Shown here piece after piece: positions 11,601 to 26,600 of a DNA stretch of 64,000 nt; position 1 is the first letter of the stretch; each line of letters starts with the position of its first letter. The notes beneath the pieces are model-generated. The model did not search any database, was not told the DNA's origin, and was given only the letters and a program-made list of their open reading frames with translations. A program made the position numbers and the translations under genes. The stretch lies in assembly GCA_037893245.1 (NCBI GenBank), contig JBAIAA010001113.1:248001-312000 (forward strand), in the 5' to 3' direction. The DNA comes from Crossaster papposus (Eukaryota; Echinodermata; Asteroidea; Velatida; Solasteridae).

Positions 11601-14600
11601 GTGTTTCCATTTTTCCATCAATTTTTATTGTTATTTATAATTTATTAATGTAGTTACTGAAGTCCAAACTTGACACATCTTGTTGTGTGTAGTACCTGTA
11701 ATGCATTAAGGATATACATGTATTATAAAAAAAAAGTCCTTAGCTATTACATTTTCATACTGGTCGTGTAGATGAAACAGCACCCTCTTGTTGCATTGCT
11801 ACCGAATAAATAAACAAAATCAAGTAAGCTAGCTACTTCCACAATAATCTTTTCAGAAAAAGACTGGGTGACCTTTAAAACTGCCACACTTGCTTAAAGA
11901 TGGACTACAACGAAAACTCACACATTAAATTTATTATCGGACCTTGTTTATGTTGTGTTCAGGTAACACTTTATTGTTACGGTCATGTTTTTCTCTAAAT
12001 AATTTTGTTGCAATTTGACAGAAAAAATTAGACCTCGTTTCTTCGATTTTGAAATTTCCCGCCCTGTACTGGTTCCCGGCAAAGATCCACTGAAAACCAC
12101 AATGAAATCCACGATATAGTACCAGCGGACTTGTAAACCAGCGAAAAGTGATGACGTACTACCCATAACATGTACAACCCCCAACCCACCCATTCCTGAT
12201 AATTCAAACAATTACCAATAGTGTATCCTACCTTTAAAAACTTGATGTATTATCTCAATCTTTGCAATTGACACGCTTGTAAACCACGCTTGTACTGTGG
12301 TGTGCAGCCGTTGGTTTGCAACAACAAAACTACACGTTTATGCACCATTTTATGCACTTACAGTCCCTGTTTACATGTAGGTGAATCCCATGCTGTTGCT
12401 AATGTAATAGTTATGTAAATTTTTCTTTTTTTAACAGAAAGGGGCCTTGTAAAAAAAATTAATGTGCAACTTACACATTCCATCCAGAGCTGATGTAGCC
12501 ATTGAGCCCGAGTCCGACAATCTTGAGAAAGATTTCTGCACAGTATACTGAACACGGTAAATAGGGGACAATATAGGAGCATGGTAATAAACAAACACAA
12601 AATTGGAAAAAGTAGGAATACTTTTTCGACCTTTGAGGGTGACTGAGAAGATAACATTCACTTGATTAAGAATTTGTTTGTACGCATTCTGATGCGATGC
12701 AAATATGTGACCTGTCACCACAAAATGAGAGTATAAAAAAGTCGCACAATGTGATTTGGAGATATGGCCATCCAAAGTCAAAATTTGAAGGGGTGGTCAA
12801 TTTTGAGATTTTGCGTAATTTGGAAAGCCTAAGTCCTCCTCTACATATTCCAATTTTTTGGGTGCAATCAGTGTTTGCGTAGTTAGTGTTTGGATTAAAG
12901 TCCATCAGTGGTCTAATTAACACGGTAATTAAATATGCAAACTGTCCCACGTTTTCGAAATTTTGATATTATGTTGATTATACAATAGTTTGTATGTGTG
13001 GGAAGTTTCAAGAAAAAATAACGATTAGAACATAGCCGTTGCTATGCTCAACCGAACCTTACTTGTCCTGTTTGGCAATCTTTTGTGTTTTTTGTTAAGG
13101 ATGTTTATATTAAAGTAAGTTTTCTCACAAACACATTTTGTGAAACCCGTGACTTTTTGGCGCGCTGTAAAATGTATTTATTGCAAAACCCCCAAGTGTT
13201 ATATACCATTGGAAAGCTCTCTTTCTCAAGAAATTGAAAATACCTATATCTCAATTTTCAATTTTTCCGACTTTACTCTCATATTGTGGTGACAGGTCAC
13301 ATATGTCGTCACAAAAACTTGTTGCAAAATTCCCAAGACTTGTAATGTTTCAAAGTAAACAAAGAAATCGACAAGGCGGGACTCGGACCTGCGACTTCCG
13401 GAAACTCTCAAATTGTCAGTATCTTTGCTTGATGGCGCTAGTCAGATGCATGAACACCATAATTCTGTTTGGCCAGGGATCACGCCAAATTTTACAATAC
13501 AACCTGATAAAGTGAAATGTGTTCAACTTTTGTGAATTCGCAGTGCGAAAAGTCACCCTGGCATCACACATCATGACGTGAACAACCCACTAGAAGGTCT
13601 CTGGGTTAGCGGCTGATGATGGCGTGGGTATGCGGCGTGCGGCTACCCATTTGCTGGTAGCGAGCATTGTTGGTGTGCTACGTGTACGCATCACTGTACT
13701 GGATTGGATCACGTAAACAACCGTACTTGTTTACAACAAGAAAGAGCTTACGCAACACCGGGTCAACTGTGGCGACTAAAACAGGAAGTGTTTTAGCTAA
13801 AACCGTTCAGACACCGTGTTAAAGGGATCGTATACGTTTGGTAATTATTCCTTATACAATACAAACTTACTTGGTAAGTACAGCAGCTTTGGATAGTGTA
13901 ATCCTTTTTTAGAAACTGTTCACTTCTAAGTGCTGCGGTTATGGAAAAAGATATCACTTTTTATCCCCAAAAATTTGAATCTGAGAAGCGTTACTGCAGT
14001 GACGTTTCTCAGATTGTGTATTCCAATGCAGATTATTCTTCCTGCGTGGACATAACTGCTCCAGATTTTCGGCAATATCTCAAAATCGCTACCACCTTTT
14101 GAAATGAAATTTGTACAGGTTAGTTTTATGGTATATATCTATAACTATATAGGATTTTATATAGTGGGTTCCAATTGCCAAACGTACCGATATACGATTC
14201 CTTTAAGAAGATAAAACGGTCATAGTTATAGCTAAACCCTCCCTCTGAGGTGTTCAGACACCGTTTTAGCTAAAACTTTTAACCAAATCGAGTGGAACTA
14301 GTGTTTTAAGCGAATTTTAAAAACGGTGTCAGAAAAGGCAGTGGAATTTTGGAGATCTCTCGAGTGGGATGTTCAGCTCATGAATTAGCGTTAGTGTTGG
14401 CATTTGCTTTTGCACCAAGACCGGGTTTATCAGTACTCACTGCCAATGAAGACCCAGTCATACCAGCTCACAGCAATGATCAATATGCGAAACTCGCTCA
14501 CGTCATCCACATCTGGAATGTAAAACCCAGTGGTGATTGAATCGGCAAGCAAGCAAAAGGAAGGGGGGAGTTTAATCAAGGACATAACCACAGTTCAATT

Positions 14601-17600
14601 AAAGGTAGTATACACCATTTCCAAACATTAAAAAACAAAACTGGTGAATTATTATGATATACCTTGCTTTACTTAAAGTGAATAACAGGGTCAAACATCA
14701 TGTAAAATCACAGCACCTTTGCTGCTGTGGTTTCAAAGAAAAATGGAATTTGGTATCAATTGCCGTCTGGCAATCGTTGGAAACACTGACCCCAATTTAG
14801 TATTATAAAAGGGAAATTCCAGGCTCAATAATATTTTACCTAGTCTAAAAGAATATATGGTAACATACTGACTTCGCAGAGAATTTGTTTTGATTTGTTA
14901 TCGAGATCGACACACGCGCCTATTATATTCACGATTTCTTGCCATTCAGGAGTACAAGGGAGCGGCCATATTGTTCAAATTTCCCGCCTCACCCGGGAAA
15001 TTATGACGTAGTGTCTGCACCTCAATGCACATCGCTTTATTGCCTGTTGTTCGCACTGGTATCCCACCTTGACGCGGCCAACTACATTATGCAGACGTAT
15101 GTTGTACGGCGCCCGACTATTGCGAGTACATATATTGCATTTCTGTGCTGATTATCGACTTGACGCGCCACAAACTATCGTTTATTTTTGTATTTTCTGA
15201 GAAGAATAGGAAATCTGTGAGCTAGTAATTATGGCATCAGGTCCTTCGTATGATTTTGAGCCCACTTTCACATGTACAGTACACGCTATGCCGTACACAA
15301 AAGGTTTCAATTGCATTCCTTGTGCGTGCAGGGCCTCTATCGATCGGGCTTCGAGTACTGATGGTGCAGACACTACGTCACAATATCTCGGATGTACCGA
15401 TAAACCAGAACAAAATAGCGGCTCGCATGACGGTAAGCGCAGTGCGAGAAAATATCTGTTTTATATGATTACCGAAACCGATAAAAATGAAATAAAAATC
15501 AAGTCACAATGGCAATTGACACTCTTTAACATTATGCAATTATAAACTATGGGTGGAGTTTCCCTTTAAGTCCACATTCCACGAGTCGAGTCGAGTCATA
15601 ACAAATGTGACTCGAGTCCGAGTCAAGTTGAGTCATTGACTTGAGTCATTACAACTCTGGTTGACACGCTGTGAATACATGTACATGTGTACGCATGTGG
15701 TTGCTACGATTCGTAGTTTCAGTGTGCGACATTGCGTATCTGTAATCGGTTGAATGAGAACGTGTCCCGAAAGCAGATTTTGGGTGCAATTCAAAATATG
15801 ACTGGGCAACTTCTAAATTGAAATTGAGATTCTAGAATATTGTTTTCTTGGAACATTCACAGAGCTAAAACTTCATCAAAAATCGTTGTAAAGTAAAGAA
15901 AACCGTAAGCAGGAGTCCAAAATTAAAAGAAAAACTGCGTCAAGTAAAAAAAAGAGATACTCACTTGATAAGACTATAGTCTTCCATATGAACACAATGC
16001 CATTGACAACCAGCACCAAATCTAAAAGTCAAAACATGAATAGTTTGCAAGTAATTACGCTATGAAAGGGCATTGATGTGATTTTGTATTTAAAGCGGAC
16101 ACAACCCATAGCAGGATGCGATTTCAACAACAACAATTCAAAATCACATCCTAATGCTCCAAATTCACATTCTCCGTCCAAATTCTCGTTCTTTTAAATA
16201 AAAACACCGCAGATTGGCTAAAGAATTCAATGGAACTCTGAGGTTGCTATTAGGTCAAACTGTTTCGCGGACTCTGCAGACTGATGTTTATTCATGCCTA
16301 AACCAAATTAGCCTGCTGGTCTCCAGACTAGCTCGTAACCGAGGACATAATTTAGTCTGCAGATTGAAAAGAATCCTAATAGATTTTGAAGAAATGAAGA
16401 AACTTTAGGTTAAAAGTAGGATACATTTGCAAATATCAAAAAGTTTACCACCAAATTTTAAGAAATATCTTCCTTTTTTTAAAGTAATTGTTCAAAAAAA
16501 TCTAGTTGGAAAAATATTAATAACCATCGCCAGACAGCGATCACGAAAAAACAAGAACATAAGAACCCTTGCCCGACGCAAGTTTCTTGCTTTTCTCAGC
16601 ATCCATGATTGTTGAATTCGGAGAGGGTCAGTTAAACGATATTTATTATAAAATCAACCCCCCCAAATCCACCCATCCATGATAATTCAAACAATTACCT
16701 ATGTGAACCATACCTTTAAGGTTAAACTAAAAAAATATACCAATCTTTCAGCAAGAACTTCTACTCACATATGGCATAGTTGAAGCCATTCCAGTTGACG
16801 AACCTATTGAGTATTTCAAATGGCTTGTTGAGTGGATACATCAGCCCTTCGAACCAAAAACGGTTCTCGTCTTGTTTCAGTTTCCACTTCAGCTGTACAA
16901 CCTGTTTTAGCATAAACGACAAGAGACGATGTTCTAGAGGATAGGTATAAGAAACTTAATATTGCATGCTCCTGATTTTACTAAAAAGCTGCGACGCGTT
17001 GTAACTCGAGTTACGACGTGTAACGTTTTGGTTTGGTTTTAGTTGGTTACTTTTTGGATAGTTGCAAAAGGTAAACTCTATCTTTATTAACAGCAAGGCA
17101 TATGTGAGGGGTTCTGGCAAAATGAGACGGAACTGGGCAGAGGTTGAATTGAGGATCCTTAGATATTAGAAAAGAGGATAAAATTCTTCTTATAATTAAC
17201 CCTCTTATGGTTTTACCTTTCAAAACCTTTCAAAATCTGCTTAATGGCAAAATAACTATCAATAAGTATGAACCTTTAAAAACGCTCCAGAATTTGTTGC
17301 TACTGCACTGTACTACACCTTTCAAAACCTTTTGAAAGGTATTTTTTTTGTTCACAAAAGTTTGTTCAGAGAGTTGTTTTACCTTTCAAAATCTTTCATA
17401 GGTTCCTTTTGTACAGGAAACTGGCAGCTCTATGGTAACTGCACTATATATAAGAGGGTTAATGCTGTTTCTTGTACATGTACTTCAATTGGACATTCCA
17501 ATAACAAGTTATGGCTGTTTAAAGTTTACATTTACCAACAGGTCACAGAAGTAAAATAACAAAGGTCTTTGAAGTTTCGGGTTTTGTAAATGTGATATGG

Positions 17601-20600
17601 AAAAATGTCAATTGTTTTTCCTTAAAAACACTGTTATTCCACTACTTTCCTACTAATTTCTTGGGAATATGGTTAGTAGACATAACACAGATTACAAATA
17701 TCAATAAATCTGAAAATTAGAGAATAAAATAACTACTATTCACTAATTTGATTTTTTTTTCTTCTATAGCCTGTGCCCAGTTCCGCCTCATTTTGCCAGA
17801 ACGCCTCACATATCACGTACGGTACAACTACAGTAACTCATATCACAATATACACAACAGATAGCCAAAACCTCGAGGTTTGGTGATGACTTCTACCACT
17901 TCAGTCAGGTTCATTGATCAAAACAGTCAGTCATCAAGTCAGTGACCCGGGTTTGTTCACGTCCAGTTAACCAGTTTGCGCCGGGAGACGTATATACACG
18001 CAAAGTTTTTTCCAGATTCAAAAAGTATGACGCATAAACATTTCACGAGCAAGGCCGGAAATGTCTGTCAGCAGCGAGCAAAGCCGGAAATGCGTGGGTG
18101 TGCTTCCCGGTACCATCGGCCTGAACCTGCCTCGAATCGAGTTTTGTTAAAAATAATCCCGCGCCTCGGCTCAGTGGTGTTAAAAAAACAAAAAAAACAA
18201 CCAAACGTTGTCACAACGTACCTCATATATATCCTGGAACTCCGACAGACTGAGCAGCTGCGTGTCGGCCATGTTGAGGGTCTTGAAGGCTAGCATGACG
18301 TTTCGCTTGTTGTAGTGTGGTTGGTAGTACTTCATCAGTCCCTCAAAGTGAGTGAAGCTGACTTTGCCTGGGTGCTTCAGGTTGCGCAAAGACAACAAAA
18401 ACCTGGTCAATCACTGGGCACACCACATTAGGTCCGGCATTCAGGGTCTATTTGTATTTCTCATATTCTTTTTTGCCTTTGAGGTTGCAGTTTCACCAAA
18501 ATGTTGTAAAGCTCACTATACAGCATTTATCGCTGTATTAAAAGGTACATGTAGGATACACCATTGGTAATTGCTTGAATCATTAGAAATGGGTGGATTT
18601 AAAGGTAATGTAGGATACACCATTGGTAATTGATTGAATCATCAGAAATAGGTGGTGCGAAATACGGTACCCTCTGGAGACGTGAACACAATGGGGACAA
18701 TGAGAGTGAAAAGGTCTCCAAGGGTAATTTCTATAGATGAATAGGTCTCCACTAGGAATTTCAAGAATTAGATTTTTGGATTTTACTTAAATTACTCAAA
18801 AACTAGGGTTAGGATGTGGGTTAGTGTTTGGGTTAGTGTTTGGGTTAGGGTATAGGGTCTATTGGGTCGGAAATTCAAACCAGGAATATAATTGTGGTTA
18901 AAATGGGAGCATTTTGAAAAACGTGCTCGACTTTCTAACCATTTTGTACACGAGAACAAAGCCATGTCTCCATAGTGATACAAAAATGTGATTTTATGGA
19001 TTTAAAAGTAGGATACACCATTGGTAATTGCTTGAATTGTTAGGAATGGGTGGATGTAAAGGTAAGATACAACATTGGCAATTGCTTGAATTATCAGGAA
19101 TGGGTGGATTTAAAAGTAGGATACACTATTGGTAATTGCTTGAATTATCAGAAATGGGTCGATGTAAAGGTAGGATACACCATTGGTAATTGCTTGAATT
19201 GTTAGGAATGGGTGGATGTCAAGGTAAGATACAACATTGGCAATTGCTTGAATTATCAGGAATGGGTGGATTTAAAGGTAGGATACACCATTGGTAATTG
19301 CTTGAATTATCAGAAATGGGTGGATGTAAAGGTAGGATACACCATTGGTAATTGCTTGAATTATCAGGAATGGGTGGATTTAAAGGTAGGATACACCATT
19401 GGTAATTGCTTGAATTATCAGAAAAGGGTGGATGTAAAGGTAGGATACACCATTGGTAATTGCTTGAATTATCAGAAAAGGGTGGATGTAAAGGTAGGAT
19501 ACACCATTGGTAATTGCTTGAATTATCAGATATGGGCGAATTTAAAGGTATGCCATTGGTAATTGCTTGACTTTGTGGGCAAATTTGTGGACAAATGTAG
19601 CTAGCTGCCAGTAAAATGCAACAACTATTTAAAGTTTTATTATTTAGTTGTTTGTACTTTCTGCTGGAATCGGCCGGGGCTGTTCGTTTACTAGGAATAA
19701 TGAGTGTTCCGGTCAACCAACAAATTAAACAATTAACAATTTTCATAATGTAGACTTATTCATCTTTTGTACTTTTCATAATGTAGACTTTGTACTGCAA
19801 CACGGTGGGATTACCAACTAATTATGACAATTACGATGGTTCTACGATATGATAATGATCTTTATTGATTTTAAATTTTACAATGTAGGATTAAAAACAC
19901 CTTCTGAATTAAAACTTGAGCGATAAAGGAAACCGTTATGCCGTTATGCTATTGAATGAAAACACAAGGTGATAAACACGTGTGACTGTCATTTTTCCCT
20001 TCTTTTGAAAATTGCGACAACTACTCGCGAGCAGGGTTCTAGCTAGGAAAAATTTATAGGGTAGGGGCATTTCTGAAACGTGAAATTTGCGAGCGCGAAG
20101 CGCGAAGCCTTTACGGCGTGGGGTCCGGTGCCCGCTTAAGGGCCCCTAAAATTTTTGAAGCCGTAGATGCTCTCTGGTGCAATCTGGGCCACTCAGAGAA
20201 GTTGGTAACCCTATAAATTCATCTGAATTATTTTAAACCCAATGCAGAAACTGCCTTATTATAAGTTAGTCCACATAATATTTTGTGACTCTTTTTTTTG
20301 TGATAACAAATCTGTAGGCAAATAAATACAAATAAACAACAAAATTTTCAGTTGGTCAACAGTGGTTTTATTGTAAAATTAATTTTAATTTTTTTTTTTT
20401 TTTTTTAGTAATTACAGGGATGGTTTTACAAAATGAGAGTGTTAATCAGTTAATAAGAAAACACACAGACTCAGAGTACTAATTTTAATTTTGTTTTGGT
20501 GTTGTATTTTATTTAATTGGGCCTCGGTAGAAAAAAATGCTCAACCCATCATCCCCGTCCGCCTTTTTGTCCCTGTGCTATAGATAGAATTGACATCCTC

Positions 20601-23600
20601 CCTAAAACCTCCTTTTTTTTAAGGATTCTCTGTTTTGGATCTATTTAAAAAAATAAAATGTTCCCATTAAAAATTGCTCCCGTCCGCCCCAACCCCCTCC
20701 ACCCCAACCCCCTCCACTTCCCGAGTCCCTTTCCCCCGCTCTCTCAAACCATGCCAAATCGCCGGCACAGCCCATGAAAAAAATCCCAGATTTTGACTGG
20801 TGCTTGGCCGATTTTCAGTGGTAACCTGATTCACGACATGCAGCCAACCTGCACCCACATGGCCATGTGCATTATCTGTTATGTCAAAGATGTATCGCAT
20901 GTGGGGGTTGTTAGTCTTGGTGCAAGACGTTGTTGTTCATTGTCGCGCAACTATCGCGATTTAGCGCCCCTGCGCCTAACGACTATCAAACAATAGAGGG
21001 CGCTGTTGGGAAACTTCCAGATAACCACCACACTTCGGCTCAGAACAGATTCGCGGCTTCCAGAATACGCCCTCTATCGGTGGAATAGTCGCGACGCGTA
21101 TAGTGTTGAGTGCATAGGCCATATGGTTTTATGGTTTTACTAACTCAACAAGAACGTCTTGCACCAAGACTAGGGGGTTGTCAGCGCGCGTGTACATGTA
21201 TGTACATGTAATGGGGGTGTACGTACATGTCGAGTTGGGCAACTTGCTTGCTTGTCACCACACGTACACACCGATCGTAATCGTTTTGCTGTGTTGGTGA
21301 CGACTTCGGCGTGATTTGGTAAGCTGACTTTTGACGTATGGCATCGCGCTGCACAATGTTTTGTTACAATATGAAAACAAATAATTGATCCACAATTTAA
21401 CACAGAGAAATCGTTATAAAAAAAATTATAAGTTAATATTTTTAAAGCGTATCGATAGCGTATCGGAGGAATTATAGCGTGTCGGAACTTTTCGATAGCG
21501 TGTCGGCCCGGCACGCTATTTAATGCCTAGCTAGAACGCTGCTCGCGAGTAGTTTATTCGCAAATACTCGAGTGGTAAACATTACTACTGAACAAGCATT
21601 AATCCTGAAGCTCCTTTACACGCCTTTGAATCGACCACATTGTAGACACGTCCTTCTCAATTGAGCATCCCAGCTTTGAGTATTAATAAAGGAATAAATG
21701 TGTGTTCGAGAGGTTTTAATCACTCTGTTTAAGACCGCTTAGAGTCTGGGTGCTGATAATTACCTTCACTTTCGGCTCGGGTAATTATAAGCACCCAGAC
21801 TCCAAGCGGTCTTAAACAGAGTGATTTATACCGACGGAACCCACATTTATTCCCATTCATAAATACCTTCTTTGTAAAATTCAGCCAAAAAAGCCCTGAA
21901 AATTGTCATAAGTAAATTTCGGTGTTTCGCCATTCTGTGTGTTTTTCCCTATCCATGTTCACGGGCCACTGTCAAATGACATGTTTCCGCCTCTGTCGCT
22001 CTACACAATACATGCAATAAAGCGTATTTACTATGAATCAGACTAAATGGCCATTACTGCCATTGGCAACCTCGTTCTCAGGGTGTCGAGCTGTACGTGC
22101 CCAACACAACCCGCTCTTACTATTGGAGATGAGCGGTACGGTTCGAAATAAAGTAAGCCCTGGGGACGGGGGTTAGTTGGAAATAAAGTACCTGTACAAG
22201 TTGTCATTGCAGTCGACGGACTCACGGGGCCCATGTGCAGGGGCCACCTTTGTTGCCAGCTGGTCTTAAACACTTCCAGCCATGTCTTTATCATCTGTTT
22301 AATATCGGCCACGTGACGGGCTCTCGACCAATAGGAATGCCTAAACTGTCCCAGGTATTTATGAATGATGATTAGCCCCCAGGATTAATATACCCTCATA
22401 CTAGAAAGCAGATAATTTGAGGATGCCAATTATTACTTACCCGTCTACTGCACAGTAGCTTGAATGCTTTACTGGCCCCCGTTCGTTTGTGAAGGTGAAG
22501 TGCTTTGAACTTCTTCTTTTCTATTCCAGTGAAGGTGTCGTACACTACCGCTAATAGCTGAAAATGAAGTACAATTTTGTTTTTTAAAGTATAATTTTAA
22601 TGTTTATGACTGCGTCGACGAAGCATACTTAGCAGCATTAGCGCGTGAACACATTCATCGCGAGTAGGCTAGTAATGACAGGCATGTACATGTACACTGG
22701 CGTGCAAAAGTATTTACGCACCTGTTTACAAATTCGATTTCTTGTTTTTTGTCTTATAAACCAAGAAATTTTTTGAATAAAATTTATACCTGTGTATTGA
22801 GTGGTTTATTCGGTCCAAATAAATGAAGTTGTATTAATTCAATTAGCGTTCATGAGTCCACAGTGGCGATTAATCTGACGTCACTTTTTTTCCCGTGCAC
22901 AAAGTCTATGGGAATGTCGGTACAATCCAAGATGGCGGCTCCCATGGCCCAACACTGTAATGTTAAGGAGTTGATGCCCAGTAAAAGCCTGGCGGGCATC
23001 GATTACAGCTTGGCACCGCCGGCCCATCAACCCTAACAGATGGCAAGGATCTGACGATCCAGGCCATACCAAATCCACTAAAGAGTTTGGAACAATTCAT
23101 TATGGTTTCGAGGACTAACTTCGCGCTGCAGTTACCTTTCCAAATCGTTTCACAAATTCTATAGCGGATTCAGGTCAGGGCTCTGGGCCGGCCATACCAT
23201 CAACTCGACGTCCCAACTGCCCCCCATCTCTCGAATGAAATCTGGGATTGGATCGCCCAGATATTCCTGTGTTATCCTTGCAGGATGCGGCGGTGCATTA
23301 TCCTATTTTACGGTTAGAAATTCCCTCCCCCATGCCAAGCATGGATATCCCTTTTGCTTGTTGTTTCGCTGATTTATGAAGCGGCATTGTGTCGTCACTG
23401 AAATTTCTGGAAACCACTCACATGCAAATTAGGCCACGCTTTGTAAGGTCTAGGGGTTCTAGTTTCCAAACTGTGATTGGGGGGCTATGTTTGACCTCGT
23501 AAATATTCATTAAAAGGCCCGAAAGACAGCGCGCACTTCTTCGCCATTGGTTTAAATGCCCACGTAATGATATTCATGAGCTCATGAATATGTAATGAGG

Positions 23601-26600
23601 CAATTCAAGATGGCGGTTTAACGTTGTCGCGAAACGATGTCGCAAAGCAGCGTTTTTTTGCCAGGAAGGAGAGGCTGTTTAGCGATGCAAACATGAATAT
23701 TACTGATTAAAAGAAAGACACAATACACAGGTTTGGAAATTTATTTAACAATTAAGATATTTATGAGTGAAATCTCAAAACGAAAATCTCACTGCTGGTG
23801 CGTAAATACTTTTGCACGCCAGTGTATATACATTCATCGCGAGTATGCTAGTAATGTCAGGCATGTATATACATCAATAGCGAGTATGCTAGTAATGTCA
23901 GGCATGTATATACATCAATAGCGAGTATGCTAGTAATGTCAGGCATGTATACATCAATAGCGAGTATGCTAGTAATGTCAGGCATGTATATACATCCACC
24001 GCGATGTGTGCTAGTAATGTCAGGCATGTATACACATATATCGCGAGTATGCTAGTAATGTCAGGCATGCATATACATCCATCGCGAGTATGCTAGTAAT
24101 GTGAGGCATGCATATACATCCATCGCGAGTATGCTAGTAATGTCAGGCATGTATATACATCCATCGCGAGTATGCTAGTAATGTCAGGCATGTATATACA
24201 TCCATCGCGAGTATGCTAGTAATGTCAGGCATGCATATACATCTATCGCGAGTATGCTAGTAATGTCAGGCATGTATATACATCCATCGCGAGTATGCTA
24301 GTAATGTCAGGCATGTATATACATCTATCGCGAGTATGCTAGTAATGTCAGGCATGTATATACGTCCATCGCGAGTATGCTAGTAATGTCAGGCATGCAT
24401 ATACATCTATCGCGAGTATGCTAGTAATGTCAGGCATGTATATACATCCATCGTGAGTATGCTAGTAATGTCAGGCATGTATATACATCCATCGCGAGTA
24501 TGCTAGTAATGTCAGGCATGTATATACATCCATCGCGAGTATGCTAGTAATGTCAGGCATGTATATACATCCATCGTGAGTATGCTAGTAATGTCAGGCA
24601 TGCATATACATCTATCGCGAGTATGCTAGTAATGTCAGGCATGTATATACATCCATCGTGAGTATGCTAGTAATGTCAGGCATGCATATACATCTATCGC
24701 GAGTATGCTAGTAATGTCAGGCATGTATATACATCCATCGCGAGTATGCTAGTAATGTCAGGCATGTATATACATCCATCGCGAGTATGCTAGTAATGTC
24801 AGGCATGTATATACATCCACTGCGATGTGTGCTAGTAATGTTTGACGTGTAAACATGTCAACCGCAACAATGAAGAAAACTTTCGCGGCATGCACACACG
24901 CCCTCCGCTAAATCAAACCGCCATGCTCGACGGGTTCACGCGTCATCCGTGAATAGTGAACAATTTATTCCGGCCTGGCTCGCGACGTCTTTATCCGTCA
25001 TACGTTTTGAATTTTGAAAAAAAATTGCGAAAATGTCCTCCGGCGTGAACTGGTCAAAGGATGGTTGTGTTTATATTATACATTTAAATGTTTTTTCCGC
25101 TTAAACATGCCATTCAAAACGTGTTTTTTTAGCCCAAGTAAAGGTAGTATACACCATTTGCAGATATCGAAAATATTTACTACCGAATTATTAAGAAATA
25201 TCTTACGCATTTGAAAGTAAATAATGATTCTAGGCATTCAGCAAAATGATTGCGCTAGATATCCTATAATTATTCCGAAAAGTAGAATTTTATAAAGACA
25301 AATTCGGGATCGCCGGACGGCAATCGCGAAAAAACAAAGATAGCATAGTATTCTTATTGAAAACAAACGCTGTTTTCGTGTTTTTCTCGGCATCCATGAT
25401 TGTAAAACTTCGGACAGGTCAGTTAAACAATATTTACTATAAAATACAACCCCCCAAATCTACTTATTTATAATAATTCGAGCAATTACCAATGGTGTAT
25501 CCTACCTTTAAGCCTTATTCCAGAGCATAGTATCCCTTTATATATAACAGTTTTTTGTTTTAAAGCTTAGAGTTCCAGACTTACCAAATTCATTAAAAAA
25601 TACAACTGTAAGATGAGAAAGACGAGAAAGAACAGAAAAGACCATGGCGTGTTAGCATAGGCAGGCATCATGACATCTGGAAAACTGTTGGCGTCAAAGA
25701 ATAAAAGAACCAAATAATCTTCAGTAACTTACAAAGATTTGGTAATATGCTTTGATCCAGAATGCTTCCTGCTGCAGAGACGTCAATGCGTCACTCAAAA
25801 CATGGTGGTTTAGGGGCCAATTTCACGGAGCTGCTAAGCACAACAATTTGCTTAGCACAAAAATGTCTTGCTCATTAAAAACAAGTTATCAGCCAAAATT
25901 CTACGTGTTTTTTATGCTAAGCAAAAAAACAGCTGATTATTAATCAAAAACATTAAAGATCACGTGAAAATTTGGTCTGTAACCTTGTTTTTACCAAGGA
26001 CAAATTTTTATGCTAAGCAAATTGTTGTGCTTAGCAGCTCTGTGAAATTGGCCCCAGGTGAAATATACCTTTTGCTCGCTGGCACATAGCCACGTTCCTT
26101 TAGACAACTCTTGGGAAACGGAAGACACTTGATACTAACCGGTGTAGCAGTTTGCTTTATTATTTTTTAGGAGCTGGGTGGTGTGTGGATGTATATTCAT
26201 GAGAAAGAGCAATGGGAACTCATAAACATTTTTAAAAAATATAAAGAATTATACAAAACGGCTTCCTCAACCAACTCGCCAATAGACTGGAGCAAGTTCG
26301 GGCGCGAACTATAGTGCACTATTAGTCAGTCTCTGCTTTACCAATGCGCATGCTCAAATGCAGTTCGCTCGAACGGCTATAGTCGAACTATTGTTGAAAA
26401 AATGGCAACCGCTTTGTTTACATTTGTGACATGAATGAGATGGGTATTAGCACTATTCTCCCATGCATATACGTAGGATAAGTCATAACGTTAGTCATTT
26501 TGGTCCAAAAACAAGAAAACATTTCATTGGGCCAGCTAGATTTTCACTTAACGTTACTGCCTTTCCCTTCGTCCGACTACTGACATCACATTTTCCACGT

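Noticed and set aside
19212-19746. Long open frames on both strands (116 and 175 residues) with repeated motifs
   Set aside because: They cover the 54-bp tandem array; the period is a multiple of three, so frames stay open on both strands by construction.
23825-24845. Possible CRISPR array from regular spacing
   Set aside because: The whole 41-bp unit repeats with no unique spacers, and the context is animal DNA; it is a minisatellite.
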